A stretch of 64,000 nt of DNA from Bifidobacterium scardovii JCM 12489 = DSM 13734 (lineage in GTDB: Bacteria; Actinomycetota; Actinomycetes; Actinomycetales; Bifidobacteriaceae). The translations under genes were made by a program, and so were the position numbers. Where the stretch lies: contig NZ_AP012331.1 in NCBI RefSeq assembly GCF_001042635.1, positions 806,001 through 870,000 of the forward strand, read 5' to 3'. This document shows, piece by piece, positions 20,504-28,970 of the stretch. A model generated the notes under the pieces. It was not told where the DNA came from. It worked only from the letters and a program-made list of their open reading frames with translations, and did no database searches. Position 1 is the first letter of the stretch. Every line of letters starts with the position of its first letter.

Positions 20504-22201
20504 ATGTCCGAAAACAATGGTGCGCACGGCGAATCCGGCGCAACCGACGACATCGACAACACGACCGGCGCGGGCAACGCGCCGAACGGCGCAGGCAGCG
20601 CGCCCGGCGCAGGCAGCGCGGCCAGCACCGACGCGAGCCTGGAATCACGCGCCAAGACCGCAAAGCAGGGCTTCAATTGGTGGGTGGTCGCCGTCATCGC
20701 CATCATCGCGGTGGTGGCGGTCGTACTGGGCGTCACCCTGTTCAAGCCCAAATCCGACGCGAACGGCAACGCCGCGGCCGACTCCGGCAGCGCGGCCGGC
20801 ACCGTCACCATCGGTCTGAAGCTCGCCCCGACCAATCTTGACATCCGCAACCAGTCCGGCTCCTCGCTCGACCAGGTGCTCATCGGCAACGTGTACGAGG
20901 GACTTGTCGCGCGCGACTCGGACAACCAAGTCGTGTCCGCCATCGCCAAGAGCTGGGATGAGTCCTCCGACGGCCTGACCTACACCTTCCATCTCAACAG
21001 CGGCATGACCTTCTCCAACGGCGACGCGCTCACCGCCGAGGATGTGGTGTGGTCGATCAACGACCTCATCAAGAACCAGTACCACGACGCCGACTCGCTG
21101 AGCATGGTCAAATCGGTCGAGGCGCAGGGCGACGACACCGTGGTGCTGACGCTGAAGACCCCGAACGCGAACCTGCTGTGGACGCTTACCGGCCGCCCGG
21201 GCCTGGTGTTCGACAAGGACGCGAAGTATGACGCGAAGACCGAGGCGATCGGCTCCGGCCCGTACACCGTCTCCAAATTCGTGACCAACGACTCGATCAC
21301 CTTCAAGGCCAACGACAAGTACTGGGGCAAGAACAAGGCCAAGACCGGCACCGTCGTCGTCAAGTACTTCGCCGACGACAACGCGGCGGTCAACGCGCTC
21401 AAGTCCGGCAGCGTGCAGGTGCTCGCGCCGATCAGCCCGAACCTGTCCTCGTCCCTGGACAGCGCCAAGTTCACGGTCAAGGCCGGCGACGACACCGACA
21501 AGTACGTGATGGCCTTCAACTCCATCGGCGCGAAGACCTCCGACAAGCGCGTGCGCCAGGCGATCCGCTACGCGATCAACCACGACGAGCTCATCGCCTC
21601 GCGCGGTGGCGCCGACACGGCGCTCGGCGGCCCGATCCCGTCGCTCGACCCCGGTTACGAGGACCTGACCGGCCTGTACCCGTACGATCTGGACAAGGCC
21701 AAGTCGCTGATGGCCGAGGCCGGCTACTCGGAGTCGAAGCCGCTCGAGCTGCGCCTGACCTACGCGAACACGTACGGCACCGAGCTCGGAGACCAGCTGC
21801 GCTCGCAGCTGGCGAAGATCGGCATCGACCTGAAGGTCAACGTGGTCGAGTTCTCCACCTGGCTGCAGGACGTGTACACGAACAAGGACTACGACATCTC
21901 GCTCGTGGACCACAACGAGAGCCATGACTTCTACCAGTGGGCCACGCCGGACTACTACTACAACTACGACAACGCCGAGGTGCAGAAGCTCTACCAGCAG
22001 GCCATCGCCTCGACCTCCGACAAGACGCGCGACGAGCTGCTGGCCAAGGCCGCGAAGATCGTCTCCGAGGATGCGCCGGCCGACTGGCTGTTCAACTACC
22101 GCGTCACCACCGCGTGGGCGAACGGAGTGACCGGCTTCCCCGTCAACCTCAACCAGACGCTCCTGCCGCTCTACAACCTGGCCTACACGCCCGCCAAGTA
22201 A
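20504..22201 (+). CDS. Oligopeptide ABC transporter solute-binding protein (membrane-anchored)
   Basis: A 565-residue SBP_bac_5-type (DppA/OppA) protein. Instead of a lipobox it has a hydrophilic Asn/Gly/Ala-rich head of about 60 residues, then a single membrane helix (WWVVAVIAIIAVVAVVLGV). The binding domain follows, with family motifs LAPTNLDIRNQ, YEGLVARDSDNQVV and LTAEDVVWSINDL. It is the first gene of a five-gene operon with two permeases and two ATPases. The likely cargo is peptides, inferred from family and operon. Confidence 0.92.
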   Translation: MSENNGAHGESGATDDIDNTTGAGNAPNGAGSAPGAGSAASTDASLESRAKTAKQGFNWWVVAVIAIIAVVAVVLGVTLFKPKSDANGNAAADSGSAAGTVTIGLKLAPTNLDIRNQSGSSLDQVLIGNVYEGLVARDSDNQVVSAIAKSWDESSDGLTYTFHLNSGMTFSNGDALTAEDVVWSINDLIKNQYHDADSLSMVKSVEAQGDDTVVLTLKTPNANLLWTLTGRPGLVFDKDAKYDAKTEAIGSGPYTVSKFVTNDSITFKANDKYWGKNKAKTGTVVVKYFADDNAAVNALKSGSVQVLAPISPNLSSSLDSAKFTVKAGDDTDKYVMAFNSIGAKTSDKRVRQAIRYAINHDELIASRGGADTALGGPIPSLDPGYEDLTGLYPYDLDKAKSLMAEAGYSESKPLELRLTYANTYGTELGDQLRSQLAKIGIDLKVNVVEFSTWLQDVYTNKDYDISLVDHNESHDFYQWATPDYYYNYDNAEVQKLYQQAIASTSDKTRDELLAKAAKIVSEDAPADWLFNYRVTTAWANGVTGFPVNLNQTLLPLYNLAYTPAK

Positions 22202-22206
22202 CGCTC

Positions 22207-22231
22207 TGGCTCCCCTCCTTGAGGGGAGCCA
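22207..22231. repeat. GGCTCCCCTC palindrome between the binding-protein and first permease genes
   Basis: Eleven-base perfect arms around CTT. Inside the operon, it could set a higher mRNA level for the binding protein than for the permeases. Confidence 0.75.
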
Positions 22232-22331
22232 AACACCGTAAACAAATTCGTAAGCGAAGCAATGACGCGGAATCCCGGCCGCTCTCGGCCCCGCCTTCCG
22301 CGCCTCATCGCTTTCTCGGAAAGGAACCGCC

Positions 22332-23309
22332 ATGCGATTCGTGGCCCGGCGCCTGTTGCTGTTCATAGCGGCGCTGTTCGGCGTGTCCGTCGTCGTGTTC
22401 GCCGCGTTGCGCATCCTGCCCGGCGACGTGGCATCGGTGATGGCGGGCCTCAACTCGCCGCCCGAGCGCGTCGCCGCGCTGCGCGCGCAGCTCGGTCTTG
22501 ACCGCCCGCTGGTCGCGCAGTACGCCGACTGGATGGGCGCGCTGCTGCGCGGCGACTTCGGCACCTCGATCCTGACCGGCCGATCAGTGACGGCCCTGGT
22601 CGGCTCGCGCGCCGCGATCACGTTCCCGCTGATCGTGCTCGGCCTGGCGATCGCCATGGCGATCGGCATCCCGCTGGGCTGCGCGGCGACGCTCGCCCGT
22701 TCGCCGCGCGTGCGCGCCGCGTTCCACGTCGCCGGTCTGATCGGCGGCGCGATCCCCGCCCTGTGGAGCGGCCTGCTGCTGATCCTGCTGTTCTCGAAGG
22801 GCACCGGACTGATCGGCATCTTCCCCTCGCAGGGGTTCCCGCTCGACGGTTGGGCGTCGCCCGGCTCGGCGATTGTCTCGCTGATCCTGCCGGCCCTGTC
22901 GGTCGGCATCATCGTCGGCGCCGGCATCATGCGGTACACGCGGTCCGCGCTCGGCGACGTCGCCTCGACCGGTCACATCGACATGGCGATGGCCTGCGGC
23001 ATGACCCGCACGCAGGCGGTGCTGCGCGTCGGCCTGCGGCTGGCCACCCCGCAGCTCGTGTCGGTGATCGGACTGACCTTCGCCGAGATGATCACCGGCG
23101 TGATGGTCATCGAAAACCTGTTCGCGCTGCCCGGCATCGGCTCCGGGCTGGTCACCGACGTCGGCAACCGCGATCTGATCGCCGTGCAGAGCGAGCTGTT
23201 CATGCTCGCCGCGTTCTTCCTGTTCATCGGACTGATCGTCGATCTGGCGCATCGCGTGCTCGACCCGCGCCTGAAAACCGCCACCAGCACCACGGAGGTG
23301 AGCGCATGA
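22332..23309 (+). CDS. Peptide ABC transporter permease 1 (DppB type)
   Basis: A 325-residue membrane protein. It opens with MRFVARRLLLFIAALFGVSVVVF and has the family loop LGLDRPLVAQYADWMG after the first helix. The EAA-type loop is MAMACGMTRTQAVLRVGLRLA and the end is VDLAHRVLDPRLK. GAAAGGAA lies upstream of the ATG. Its stop overlaps the next start by four bases (ATGA). Confidence 0.94.
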   Translation: MRFVARRLLLFIAALFGVSVVVFAALRILPGDVASVMAGLNSPPERVAALRAQLGLDRPLVAQYADWMGALLRGDFGTSILTGRSVTALVGSRAAITFPLIVLGLAIAMAIGIPLGCAATLARSPRVRAAFHVAGLIGGAIPALWSGLLLILLFSKGTGLIGIFPSQGFPLDGWASPGSAIVSLILPALSVGIIVGAGIMRYTRSALGDVASTGHIDMAMACGMTRTQAVLRVGLRLATPQLVSVIGLTFAEMITGVMVIENLFALPGIGSGLVTDVGNRDLIAVQSELFMLAAFFLFIGLIVDLAHRVLDPRLKTATSTTEVSA

Positions 23310-24337
23310 GCGTGCACGAACCATCCCCATCCGCATCCTCCCCATCTTCCGCCGGCATGGCAGGCGTTGCCGGGCACAGGCCGGGCGCCTCGCGCGCGCC
23401 GGGTATGGTCCCGATCGTCCTGCGCTCCATGTGGCGGCGCGGCGAGGGCAAATTCGCACTGACGGTACTGGGCCTGTGGCTGGCGGTGGCCGCGGTGTCG
23501 ATCGTATGGGTGCCGCGCCCGCTCTCCGAAACCGACGGATACCACGTCTGGGCCGCGCCTTCGGCCGGCCATTGGCTGGGCACCGACGGCACCGGCGCGG
23601 ATGTGTTCAGCTGGCTGATGGCCGGCTCGCGCACCAATCTGCTCATCGTCGTGCTGACCGTGCTGTTCGCGGCCGCGTTCGGCATGCTGCTCGTCGCCGC
23701 GATGGTCGCGCGCAGCACCGCGCTCGCCAGCACGTCCGTCGTGGTGGTCGATGCGCTGATCTCGATTCCGACCGTGCTGCTGGCGCTGATCCTGGCGGTG
23801 CCGCTCGGCGCGTCGATCACCGTGATCGTGGTCGCCTGCGGGTTCGGATACGGGTTGAATCTGGCCCGTGTGGCACGGCCCACCGCACTGCTCGCCGCGC
23901 GGTCATCCTACGTGGAGTCCGCCTTGGCGAACGGGGCTTCGGGTTCGCGCGTGTTCGCCGCGCATATCCTGCCGAACATCATGCCGGTGCTGTCCGTGCA
24001 GCTGTCGCTGTCCGCCGGAACGGCGGTGCTGGCCGAAAGCGGGCTGACCTATCTGGGCATCGGCGTGCCGTCCGGCGTGCCGAGCTGGGGGCATTCGCTC
24101 GCCACCTCGGTCAAATTCATCAACGTATACCCCCTGACCGTGCTGTGGCCCGGCCTGATCGTCACGCTGGTGGTCGTCGCGCTCAACGTGTTCGGCGATC
24201 TGCTGCGCGACGCCGCCGACCCGCTGTCCAATCCGACGCTGCGGTCGGCGGGTGCGGCAGGATCGGCGGATGCGCCAGACGCTGCGGATGCGTCCGGTGC
24301 CGAGGTCGCGCCCGGAACGGCAAAGGAGTTGTCATGA
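23306..24337 (+). CDS. Peptide ABC transporter permease 2 (DppC type)
   Basis: A 343-residue membrane protein, translationally coupled to the gene before and the gene after through ATGA overlaps. A Pro/Ser-rich cytoplasmic head of about 35 residues precedes the first helix. Family features are HWLGTDGTGADVFSWLMAGSR and the EAA loop region ESALANGASGSRVFAAHILPN. The C-terminal tail after the LRDAADPL motif is Ala/Gly/Asp-rich. Confidence 0.93.
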   Translation: MSVHEPSPSASSPSSAGMAGVAGHRPGASRAPGMVPIVLRSMWRRGEGKFALTVLGLWLAVAAVSIVWVPRPLSETDGYHVWAAPSAGHWLGTDGTGADVFSWLMAGSRTNLLIVVLTVLFAAAFGMLLVAAMVARSTALASTSVVVVDALISIPTVLLALILAVPLGASITVIVVACGFGYGLNLARVARPTALLAARSSYVESALANGASGSRVFAAHILPNIMPVLSVQLSLSAGTAVLAESGLTYLGIGVPSGVPSWGHSLATSVKFINVYPLTVLWPGLIVTLVVVALNVFGDLLRDAADPLSNPTLRSAGAAGSADAPDAADASGAEVAPGTAKELS

Positions 24338-25188
24338 GCGTTGCGATTCGGGGATTGAACATTACCATCGGCGGCAAGTCCATTGTGCGAGACGTGAATA
24401 TGGACATCGCCGACGGCGAGCGTGTCGGGCTCGTCGGTTCGTCGGGATCGGGCAAGTCGATGATCTCCAAGGCGATCATGGGATTGCTGCCGGCTACGGC
24501 GAGCGTGTCCGGGTCGATTCTCATGGGCGACGCGCAGGTGGTCGGCGCGTCGGATGCCGCGCTCGCCGACCTGCGTGGCCGGTATGCGGGCATGGTGTTC
24601 CAGAATCCGGGCTCGTCGTTGAATCCGGTGATGACCGTCGCGCAGCAGATCGCGCTGCCGCTGCGGCTGCACTACGACCTGAACCGCGCGGAGCGGCTGG
24701 ACCGCGTGCGCGCGATGCTCGACAAGGTCGGTCTGCCGCAGGATGCGCAGGGCAAGTATCCGCACGAGTTGTCGGGCGGGCAGCAGCAGCGCGTCGGCAT
24801 CGCGACGGCGCTCGTCACCTCGCCGAAGCTCATCATCGCCGACGAGCCGACCACCGCGCTCGATTCGATCATCCAGCGGCAGATCGTCGAGCTGCTCGTC
24901 TCGCTGGTCGACGACGCCGGCGCCTCGATGCTGTTCATCACCCATGATTTCGCCGTGCTCGCCCACGCCACCACGCGCTGTTACGTGCTCGACGCGGGAA
25001 GCATCGCCGAAACCGGCCCAACCGCGGCGCTGCTCGACGCCCCGGCCGAGCCGCAGACCCGTCGGCTGGTCGACGCGGCCCGTAACCTGTCGCTGGTGCG
25101 CGGCTCCGAAGCGTATGCGGATGACGGTGGTCCGGCGTCCGGCGTTGGTTCCGTTGGCGGCGACGGTTGCAAGGGAGGTCGGTCATGA
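24334..25188 (+). CDS. Peptide ABC transporter ATP-binding protein 1 (DppD type)
   Basis: A 284-residue ATPase with Walker A GSSGSGKS, the Q-loop in MVFQNPGSSLNPVMTV, signature [12 protein letters not shown], Walker B LIIADEPTTALD and switch His in FITHDF. It starts within the stop of the permease gene (ATGA). The peptide-family C-terminal extension is short and lacks an obvious Fe-S cysteine cluster. Confidence 0.93.
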   Translation: MSVAIRGLNITIGGKSIVRDVNMDIADGERVGLVGSSGSGKSMISKAIMGLLPATASVSGSILMGDAQVVGASDAALADLRGRYAGMVFQNPGSSLNPVMTVAQQIALPLRLHYDLNRAERLDRVRAMLDKVGLPQDAQGKYPHELSGGQQQRVGIATALVTSPKLIIADEPTTALDSIIQRQIVELLVSLVDDAGASMLFITHDFAVLAHATTRCYVLDAGSIAETGPTAALLDAPAEPQTRRLVDAARNLSLVRGSEAYADDGGPASGVGSVGGDGCKGGRS

Positions 25189-25985
25189 GCGGTCGGTCTG
25201 ATGCGCGTGATGGAGCGCCGCTGCTTCGCGGGCGGGCCATCGACAAGTCGTTCGGCCGGAGGTCCGGGCGCCGGCAGGTGCTGTTCGGCGTGGACGTCGA
25301 GGTGCATGCGGGGGAGTGCCTTGCCGTGATCGGCGGCTCCGGCTCGGGCAAGTCGACGCTGACCCGGATTCTGCTCGGGTTGGAATCCGCGGACGCCGGC
25401 GTGGTCGAATACGGGGGGCTGCCCGTCTTCGGCGGGCGCGGATCCGCGGGATTGCGGGCCCTGCGCCATGAATCGGGGCTGGTGTTCCAGGATCCGTTCT
25501 CGTCGCTCGACCCGCGCTGGCGTATCGGCAGATCGGTCGCCGAACCGCTGGCATTGCAACGGCGTGACTGGCCGAAGGATCGCATCGCCGCGCGTGCGGC
25601 CGAGGCGCTGGCGACGGTCGGGCTGGACCCGGCGGTGTTTCTGGACCGGTATCCGGTCGACCTGTCGGGCGGGCAGGCGCAGCGCGCGGTCATCGCGCGT
25701 GCGATCGTCAACGAGCCCAAGGTGATTCTGGCCGATGAGCCGATGAGCGCGATCGATGTGGCCGCGCGCATCCAGATCCTCGACGCCTTCGCCGCGATCC
25801 GTGAAACACGGCGTGAAACGGCGTTGATCATGGTGTCGCACGATCTGGGTGTAGTGCAGCATATCGCCGATCGCATTCTCGTGCTGCACGACGGCCGCGT
25901 CGAGGAGGCCGGCCCCACGGCCGACGTGCTCGGCGCCCCCCAATCGGCATACACCCGTCAGCTCATCGAGGCCGCCTCGTTGTAG
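25185..25985 (+). CDS. Peptide ABC transporter ATP-binding protein 2 (DppF type)
   Basis: A 266-residue ATPase that completes the transporter. Walker A is GGSGSGKST, the Q-loop is LVFQDPFSSLDPRWRI, the signature is LSGGQAQR, Walker B is VILADEPMSAID and the switch His lies in VSHDLGV. It starts by ATGA overlap with the gene before. Its last 28 bases overlap, tail to tail, the small gene on the minus strand. Confidence 0.93.
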   Translation: MSGRSDARDGAPLLRGRAIDKSFGRRSGRRQVLFGVDVEVHAGECLAVIGGSGSGKSTLTRILLGLESADAGVVEYGGLPVFGGRGSAGLRALRHESGLVFQDPFSSLDPRWRIGRSVAEPLALQRRDWPKDRIAARAAEALATVGLDPAVFLDRYPVDLSGGQAQRAVIARAIVNEPKVILADEPMSAIDVAARIQILDAFAAIRETRRETALIMVSHDLGVVQHIADRILVLHDGRVEEAGPTADVLGAPQSAYTRQLIEAASL

Positions 25986-26188
25986 TCGCGTTGGGGCTGC
26001 GCCGGCCGATGCCGGCGGTCGGCGCGCTGCAGCATCTTGCGGCGCAGATATCGCAGCGGGTGATGCCGGCGGTCATAGTCGTCGATATACCGCTGCGTGA
26101 TGCGGTTGGTCTCGGCGAGTCCTTCGTCGCTGATGCCGCGTTCGCGGCGGTAGTCGTCGATGGTTTTGGGATGATGCACGGCGCTCAT
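25958..26188 (-). CDS. Small hypothetical charged protein
   Basis: A 76-residue protein of unknown function, rich in Arg, Asp, His and Tyr (RRERGISDEGLAETNRITQR near the middle). AAGGAG lies seven bases before its ATG on the minus strand, which supports a real gene. It has no membrane segment or known motif and overlaps the end of the dppF-type gene tail to tail. Confidence 0.6.
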   Translation of the reverse strand: MSAVHHPKTIDDYRRERGISDEGLAETNRITQRYIDDYDRRHHPLRYLRRKMLQRADRRHRPAQPQRDYNEAASMS

Positions 26189-26237
26189 GCGTTCTCCTTG
26201 GTCCGTATGGCGCTGAGATGCTCTTTGCTCTGTGCAT

Positions 26238-26280
26238 GCCCCCGCTGGCGGGGGCTGGCGGCGCAGCCGACTGGGGGTGG
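26238..26280. repeat. CCCCCG palindrome module upstream of the YtrA-type operon
   Basis: GCCCCCGC and GCGGGGGC pair around TG (26238-26255), followed by a second stem GGCGGCGCAGCCG and CTGGGGG. Same modular family as 19421 and 28866. Confidence 0.65.
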
Positions 26281-26321
26281 TCTTGACTGTCGTGTGTGCA
26301 CTGATAGCGTACCTTTGCCGA

Positions 26322-26372
26322 TTGACGCGGAGGCCGCTTGGTGCTATGGTTAGTTACATAAGTAATTAACCA
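26322..26372 (+). promoter_or_regulatory. Promoter and candidate YtrA-type operator
   Basis: A -35 TTGACG (26322-26327) and -10 TATGGT (26345-26350) have 17-base spacing. A 24-base inverted repeat, GGTTAGTTAC and GTAATTAACC around ATAA with one mismatch, covers 26349-26372. It overlaps the -10 and would suit repression by the GntR protein encoded next. Confidence 0.65.
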
Positions 26373-26442
26373 ATGAGGTTGTCGGGGTGCCGACCGGACG
26401 GCGCGCGTATCGGCCGCCCGGGATGAAGGAGGTGGTCGGGCC

Positions 26443-26811
26443 GTGCATTTCGACGATTCCAGCGGCGTGCCGCTGTTTAGGCAGGTGGCGAACCAGCTTG
26501 GCGAGGCGATTGCGGCCGGCGTCTACGGCGAGGGCGAACAGGTGCCCAGTACCACAGAAATCTCCGCCGCATACCGCATCAATCCGGCGACCGTGCTCAA
26601 GGGCATGAACCTGCTGGTCGATCAGGGCTTGTTGGAAAAGCGCAGGGGTCTGGGCATGTTCGTCACCGCCGGTGCGGGGCGGCGCGCGCAGCGGGCCAAA
26701 CGCGAGGAATTCCTCGATACCGGCCTCAAGCAATTCATCGGCGAGGCCAAGCGGCTCGGATTCGACGCCGACGAGCTGGTCGAGCTGATCAGAAAGGGGT
26801 ATGCGTCATGA
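26443..26811 (+). CDS. GntR-family regulator, YtrA subfamily
   Basis: A 122-residue regulator with the N-terminal winged helix (VPLFRQVANQLGEAIAAGVY then STTEISAAYRINPATVLKGM) and only a short C-terminal dimerisation tail, the hallmark of the YtrA subfamily. It starts at a GTG with AAGGAGG ten bases upstream. It leads an ABC exporter operon and probably represses it through the palindrome at 26349. Confidence 0.92.
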   Translation: MHFDDSSGVPLFRQVANQLGEAIAAGVYGEGEQVPSTTEISAAYRINPATVLKGMNLLVDQGLLEKRRGLGMFVTAGAGRRAQRAKREEFLDTGLKQFIGEAKRLGFDADELVELIRKGYAS

Positions 26812-26921
26812 CGGTGAACGGATATTCGCCGGTGGCGGCGACGGGCGGGTCCGGGCTGTTGCTATGTGTGCCGCGGCTCGTCGGTCGGGATCGAGAGGAG
26901 GGGCGTACGCCATGTGCCTGA
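26808..26921 (+). CDS. Possible 37-residue coupled peptide (uncertain)
   Basis: An ATG overlapping the regulator's stop (ATGA) opens a short frame that begins MTVNGYSPVAATGG and ends by overlapping the ATPase start. It could couple translation of regulator and ATPase, or be chance. Confidence 0.25.
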   Translation: MTVNGYSPVAATGGSGLLLCVPRLVGRDREEGRTPCA

Positions 26922-27799
26922 CCATTACCAATCTCAGCAAGACCTACGGCGGCGTGGCCGCGCTCGACAAGGTCAATCTCACCCTGCAGCCGGCCATCTA
27001 CGGGCTGGTCGGGCGCAACGGCGCCGGCAAGTCCACGTTGATGGGCATCATCGCCAACCGGTTGCTGCCCAGCGGCGGCACGGTCGCGCTTGATGGGGCG
27101 AACGTGCGCGAGAACGAATCCGCGCAGGGTCGTATCTACCTGGTAGACGAGACGGTGCCGTTCATGATGGGCGTGCGCGTCAGTACGATCTTCCGCCGCG
27201 AGGGCCGGTATTATGGCGGTTTCGACTGGGGGTTCAGCTCGCGCATGCTCGCCGAATTCGGCATTCTGCCTGGGGTGATGTACGGCGCGCTGTCGCTCGG
27301 CCAGCGCATGATCGTGCGGCTGGTGGCGGCCCTGTGCGTGCCGGTCGACGTATTGCTGCTCGACGAGCCGGTGATCGGGCTCGACGCGGCGAACCGGCAG
27401 CTGTTCTACCGGTTCCTGCTGGAGTCCTACAACGACCGGCCGCGCACGATCGTCGTGTCCACGCACATCATCGACGAGATCGCCCATGTGGTCGAGCGCG
27501 TGGCGATTCTCGACCGCGGGCGCATCGTCGACGAATTCACCGCCGAATCGGTCGGCTCCCGTGCCACCGCGCTCGTCGGCGATGCGGAGCGCGTGATGCG
27601 GTTCGTGGAGGAATGCGGGCTACGGGTCATCTCCCGCGAGGATATGGGCCGACTGGCGACCGTTACCGTTCGCGGCGGGATCGACGCGAACGATCTGCCC
27701 GAAGGCATCGTCGCCAGCGGGCTGGGATTGCAGGAATACGTGATTCGCGCCACTGCCGTGGGCGGCGATGATCCGCGAGTCGAGGAGGGATCGAAATGA
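26912..27799 (+). CDS. ABC transporter ATP-binding protein (YtrB-like)
   Basis: A 295-residue ATPase with Walker A GRNGAGKST, signature region LSLGQRMIVRL, Walker B LLLDEPVIGLD and switch His in VVSTHIIDE. I chose the ATG at 26912, preceded by GAGAGGAGGGG. The C-terminal 70 residues form an extra regulatory-looking domain (EDMGRLATVTVRGGIDANDL). It pairs with the membrane protein that follows by ATGA overlap. YtrA-type systems respond to envelope stress or antibiotics in other bacteria; here that is only inferred. Confidence 0.9.
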   Translation: MCLTITNLSKTYGGVAALDKVNLTLQPAIYGLVGRNGAGKSTLMGIIANRLLPSGGTVALDGANVRENESAQGRIYLVDETVPFMMGVRVSTIFRREGRYYGGFDWGFSSRMLAEFGILPGVMYGALSLGQRMIVRLVAALCVPVDVLLLDEPVIGLDAANRQLFYRFLLESYNDRPRTIVVSTHIIDEIAHVVERVAILDRGRIVDEFTAESVGSRATALVGDAERVMRFVEECGLRVISREDMGRLATVTVRGGIDANDLPEGIVASGLGLQEYVIRATAVGGDDPRVEEGSK

Positions 27800-28731
27800 C
27801 CACTGCACGATTGGCCTCCGGAAGGCCGAGGTTCAGCCGGCAGTTCCGGCTCACCCTGCGCCGGTGCCTGACGCTGTACGGCGTGATGCTCGCGGCGGCG
27901 CTGGCCGTGCTCGCCATACTGTGCTACCAGCGCTGGCATCTGCAGGATATGTGGTTCGGCATGGCCGCAAGCGTCGACGTCGAGTGGTTCCTGTTCCCGA
28001 TCATGGTGTTCGCGGCGCTGGCGTGGCAGTGGTTCTTCTTCGACGGGGCGCTGTGCCACGGGGTATCGCGCCGGTCGTACATGAAGGTTTCCGCGGCGGG
28101 CGGCGGCATCGCGGCGCTGGCCGTGTCGGTGGTGGTCGTCGCCGCCCGCCGTGTGTTGATGATCGGCGGGGTGGGCGCAGCCGGCGGGCATGGGGTGGAG
28201 GATCCGTTCCACGCGCCGCTGTCCGAGCGGTTCCTGTATGCGTGGCGAAGCGAATGGTACGAGTCCGTCGGCGAGAAGGTTGTGATCGCCCACGGGCCGG
28301 AATATTCCGGGATGCTGCCCGCCGGAACGCTGTTCATGTTCCTGGGGTTTCTCTCGCTGATGCTCGCCTGCGTGGCGTTGGGCATGGCGCTTGGCGCGCT
28401 GCTGGCCTGGATCGGTGGCAAGGGGACCGTGGCGCTTGGGTGTTCCGTCGTCATGCTGTGGATGGTCGGCAACGGCGTGCTTCAGCTGGCGACCGTGGAA
28501 CGGATGCCGTGGCTGGCGCGGCTGAACGAGGCCGGATCGCCGTTCAACCGATTGGCGCAGCTGATCGGCGGCCAATTGGCCGCATACCCGGGGCAGGGGC
28601 GGATCATCTACACCTATGTCGTATGGATTCCGCTTATGGCGTCGCTGGTCCTGTTCGGCCTGTGCGCGTGGGGCGCGCATCTGCTGACTCGGCGCCGCGA
28701 GCTGCACGCCGCCCGCCAGCGCCTGATCTAG
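27796..28731 (+). CDS. ABC transporter membrane subunit (YtrC/D-like)
   Basis: A 311-residue protein with about six hydrophobic segments, among them LTLYGVMLAAALAVLAILC, FLGFLSLMLACVALGMALGA and LMASLVLFGLCAWGAHLL. The start overlaps the ATPase stop. It has no recognised catalytic motif and is assigned as the membrane partner from its position and topology. Confidence 0.8.
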   Translation: MTTARLASGRPRFSRQFRLTLRRCLTLYGVMLAAALAVLAILCYQRWHLQDMWFGMAASVDVEWFLFPIMVFAALAWQWFFFDGALCHGVSRRSYMKVSAAGGGIAALAVSVVVVAARRVLMIGGVGAAGGHGVEDPFHAPLSERFLYAWRSEWYESVGEKVVIAHGPEYSGMLPAGTLFMFLGFLSLMLACVALGMALGALLAWIGGKGTVALGCSVVMLWMVGNGVLQLATVERMPWLARLNEAGSPFNRLAQLIGGQLAAYPGQGRIIYTYVVWIPLMASLVLFGLCAWGAHLLTRRRELHAARQRLI

Positions 28732-28734
28732 CGA

Positions 28735-28832
28735 TTGGCGTCATTGGTTCGCTTACTATGTCTGGCTCCCCTCTTTGAGGCTCAGCCTCAAAGAGGGGAG
28801 CCAGACATAGTACACGAACTTATGGCGCGGCA
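28735..28832. repeat. 98-bp near-perfect palindrome (compact MITE-like element)
   Basis: The left arm (TGGCGTCATTGGTTCG then CTTACTATGTCTGGCTCCCC) and the right arm are near-perfect complements over about 48 bases, with the centre at GAGGCTCAGCCTC. The right half matches the right end of the element at 4636-4923. It lies between convergent genes and is likely to act as a two-way terminator. Confidence 0.8.
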
Positions 28833-28865
28833 GTGGTTTGTCTTGTGCGCAATTGAGTGGTGCAC

Positions 28866-28910
28866 GCCCCCGCTGGCGGAGGGCTGTCGGCGTAGCCGGC
28901 TGGGGGCGGT
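28866..28910. repeat. CCCCCG palindrome module
   Basis: GCCCCCGCTGGCGGAGGGC followed by GTCGGCGTAGCCGGCTGGGGG; same modular family as at 19421 and 26238. Lies in the gap between convergent genes with no other content. Confidence 0.65.
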
Positions 28911-28970
28911 CGAAAACACCACAACGCCAAGCATCCGACCGCCCTCCGGCGGCACGCGCCACCGGAGGTT

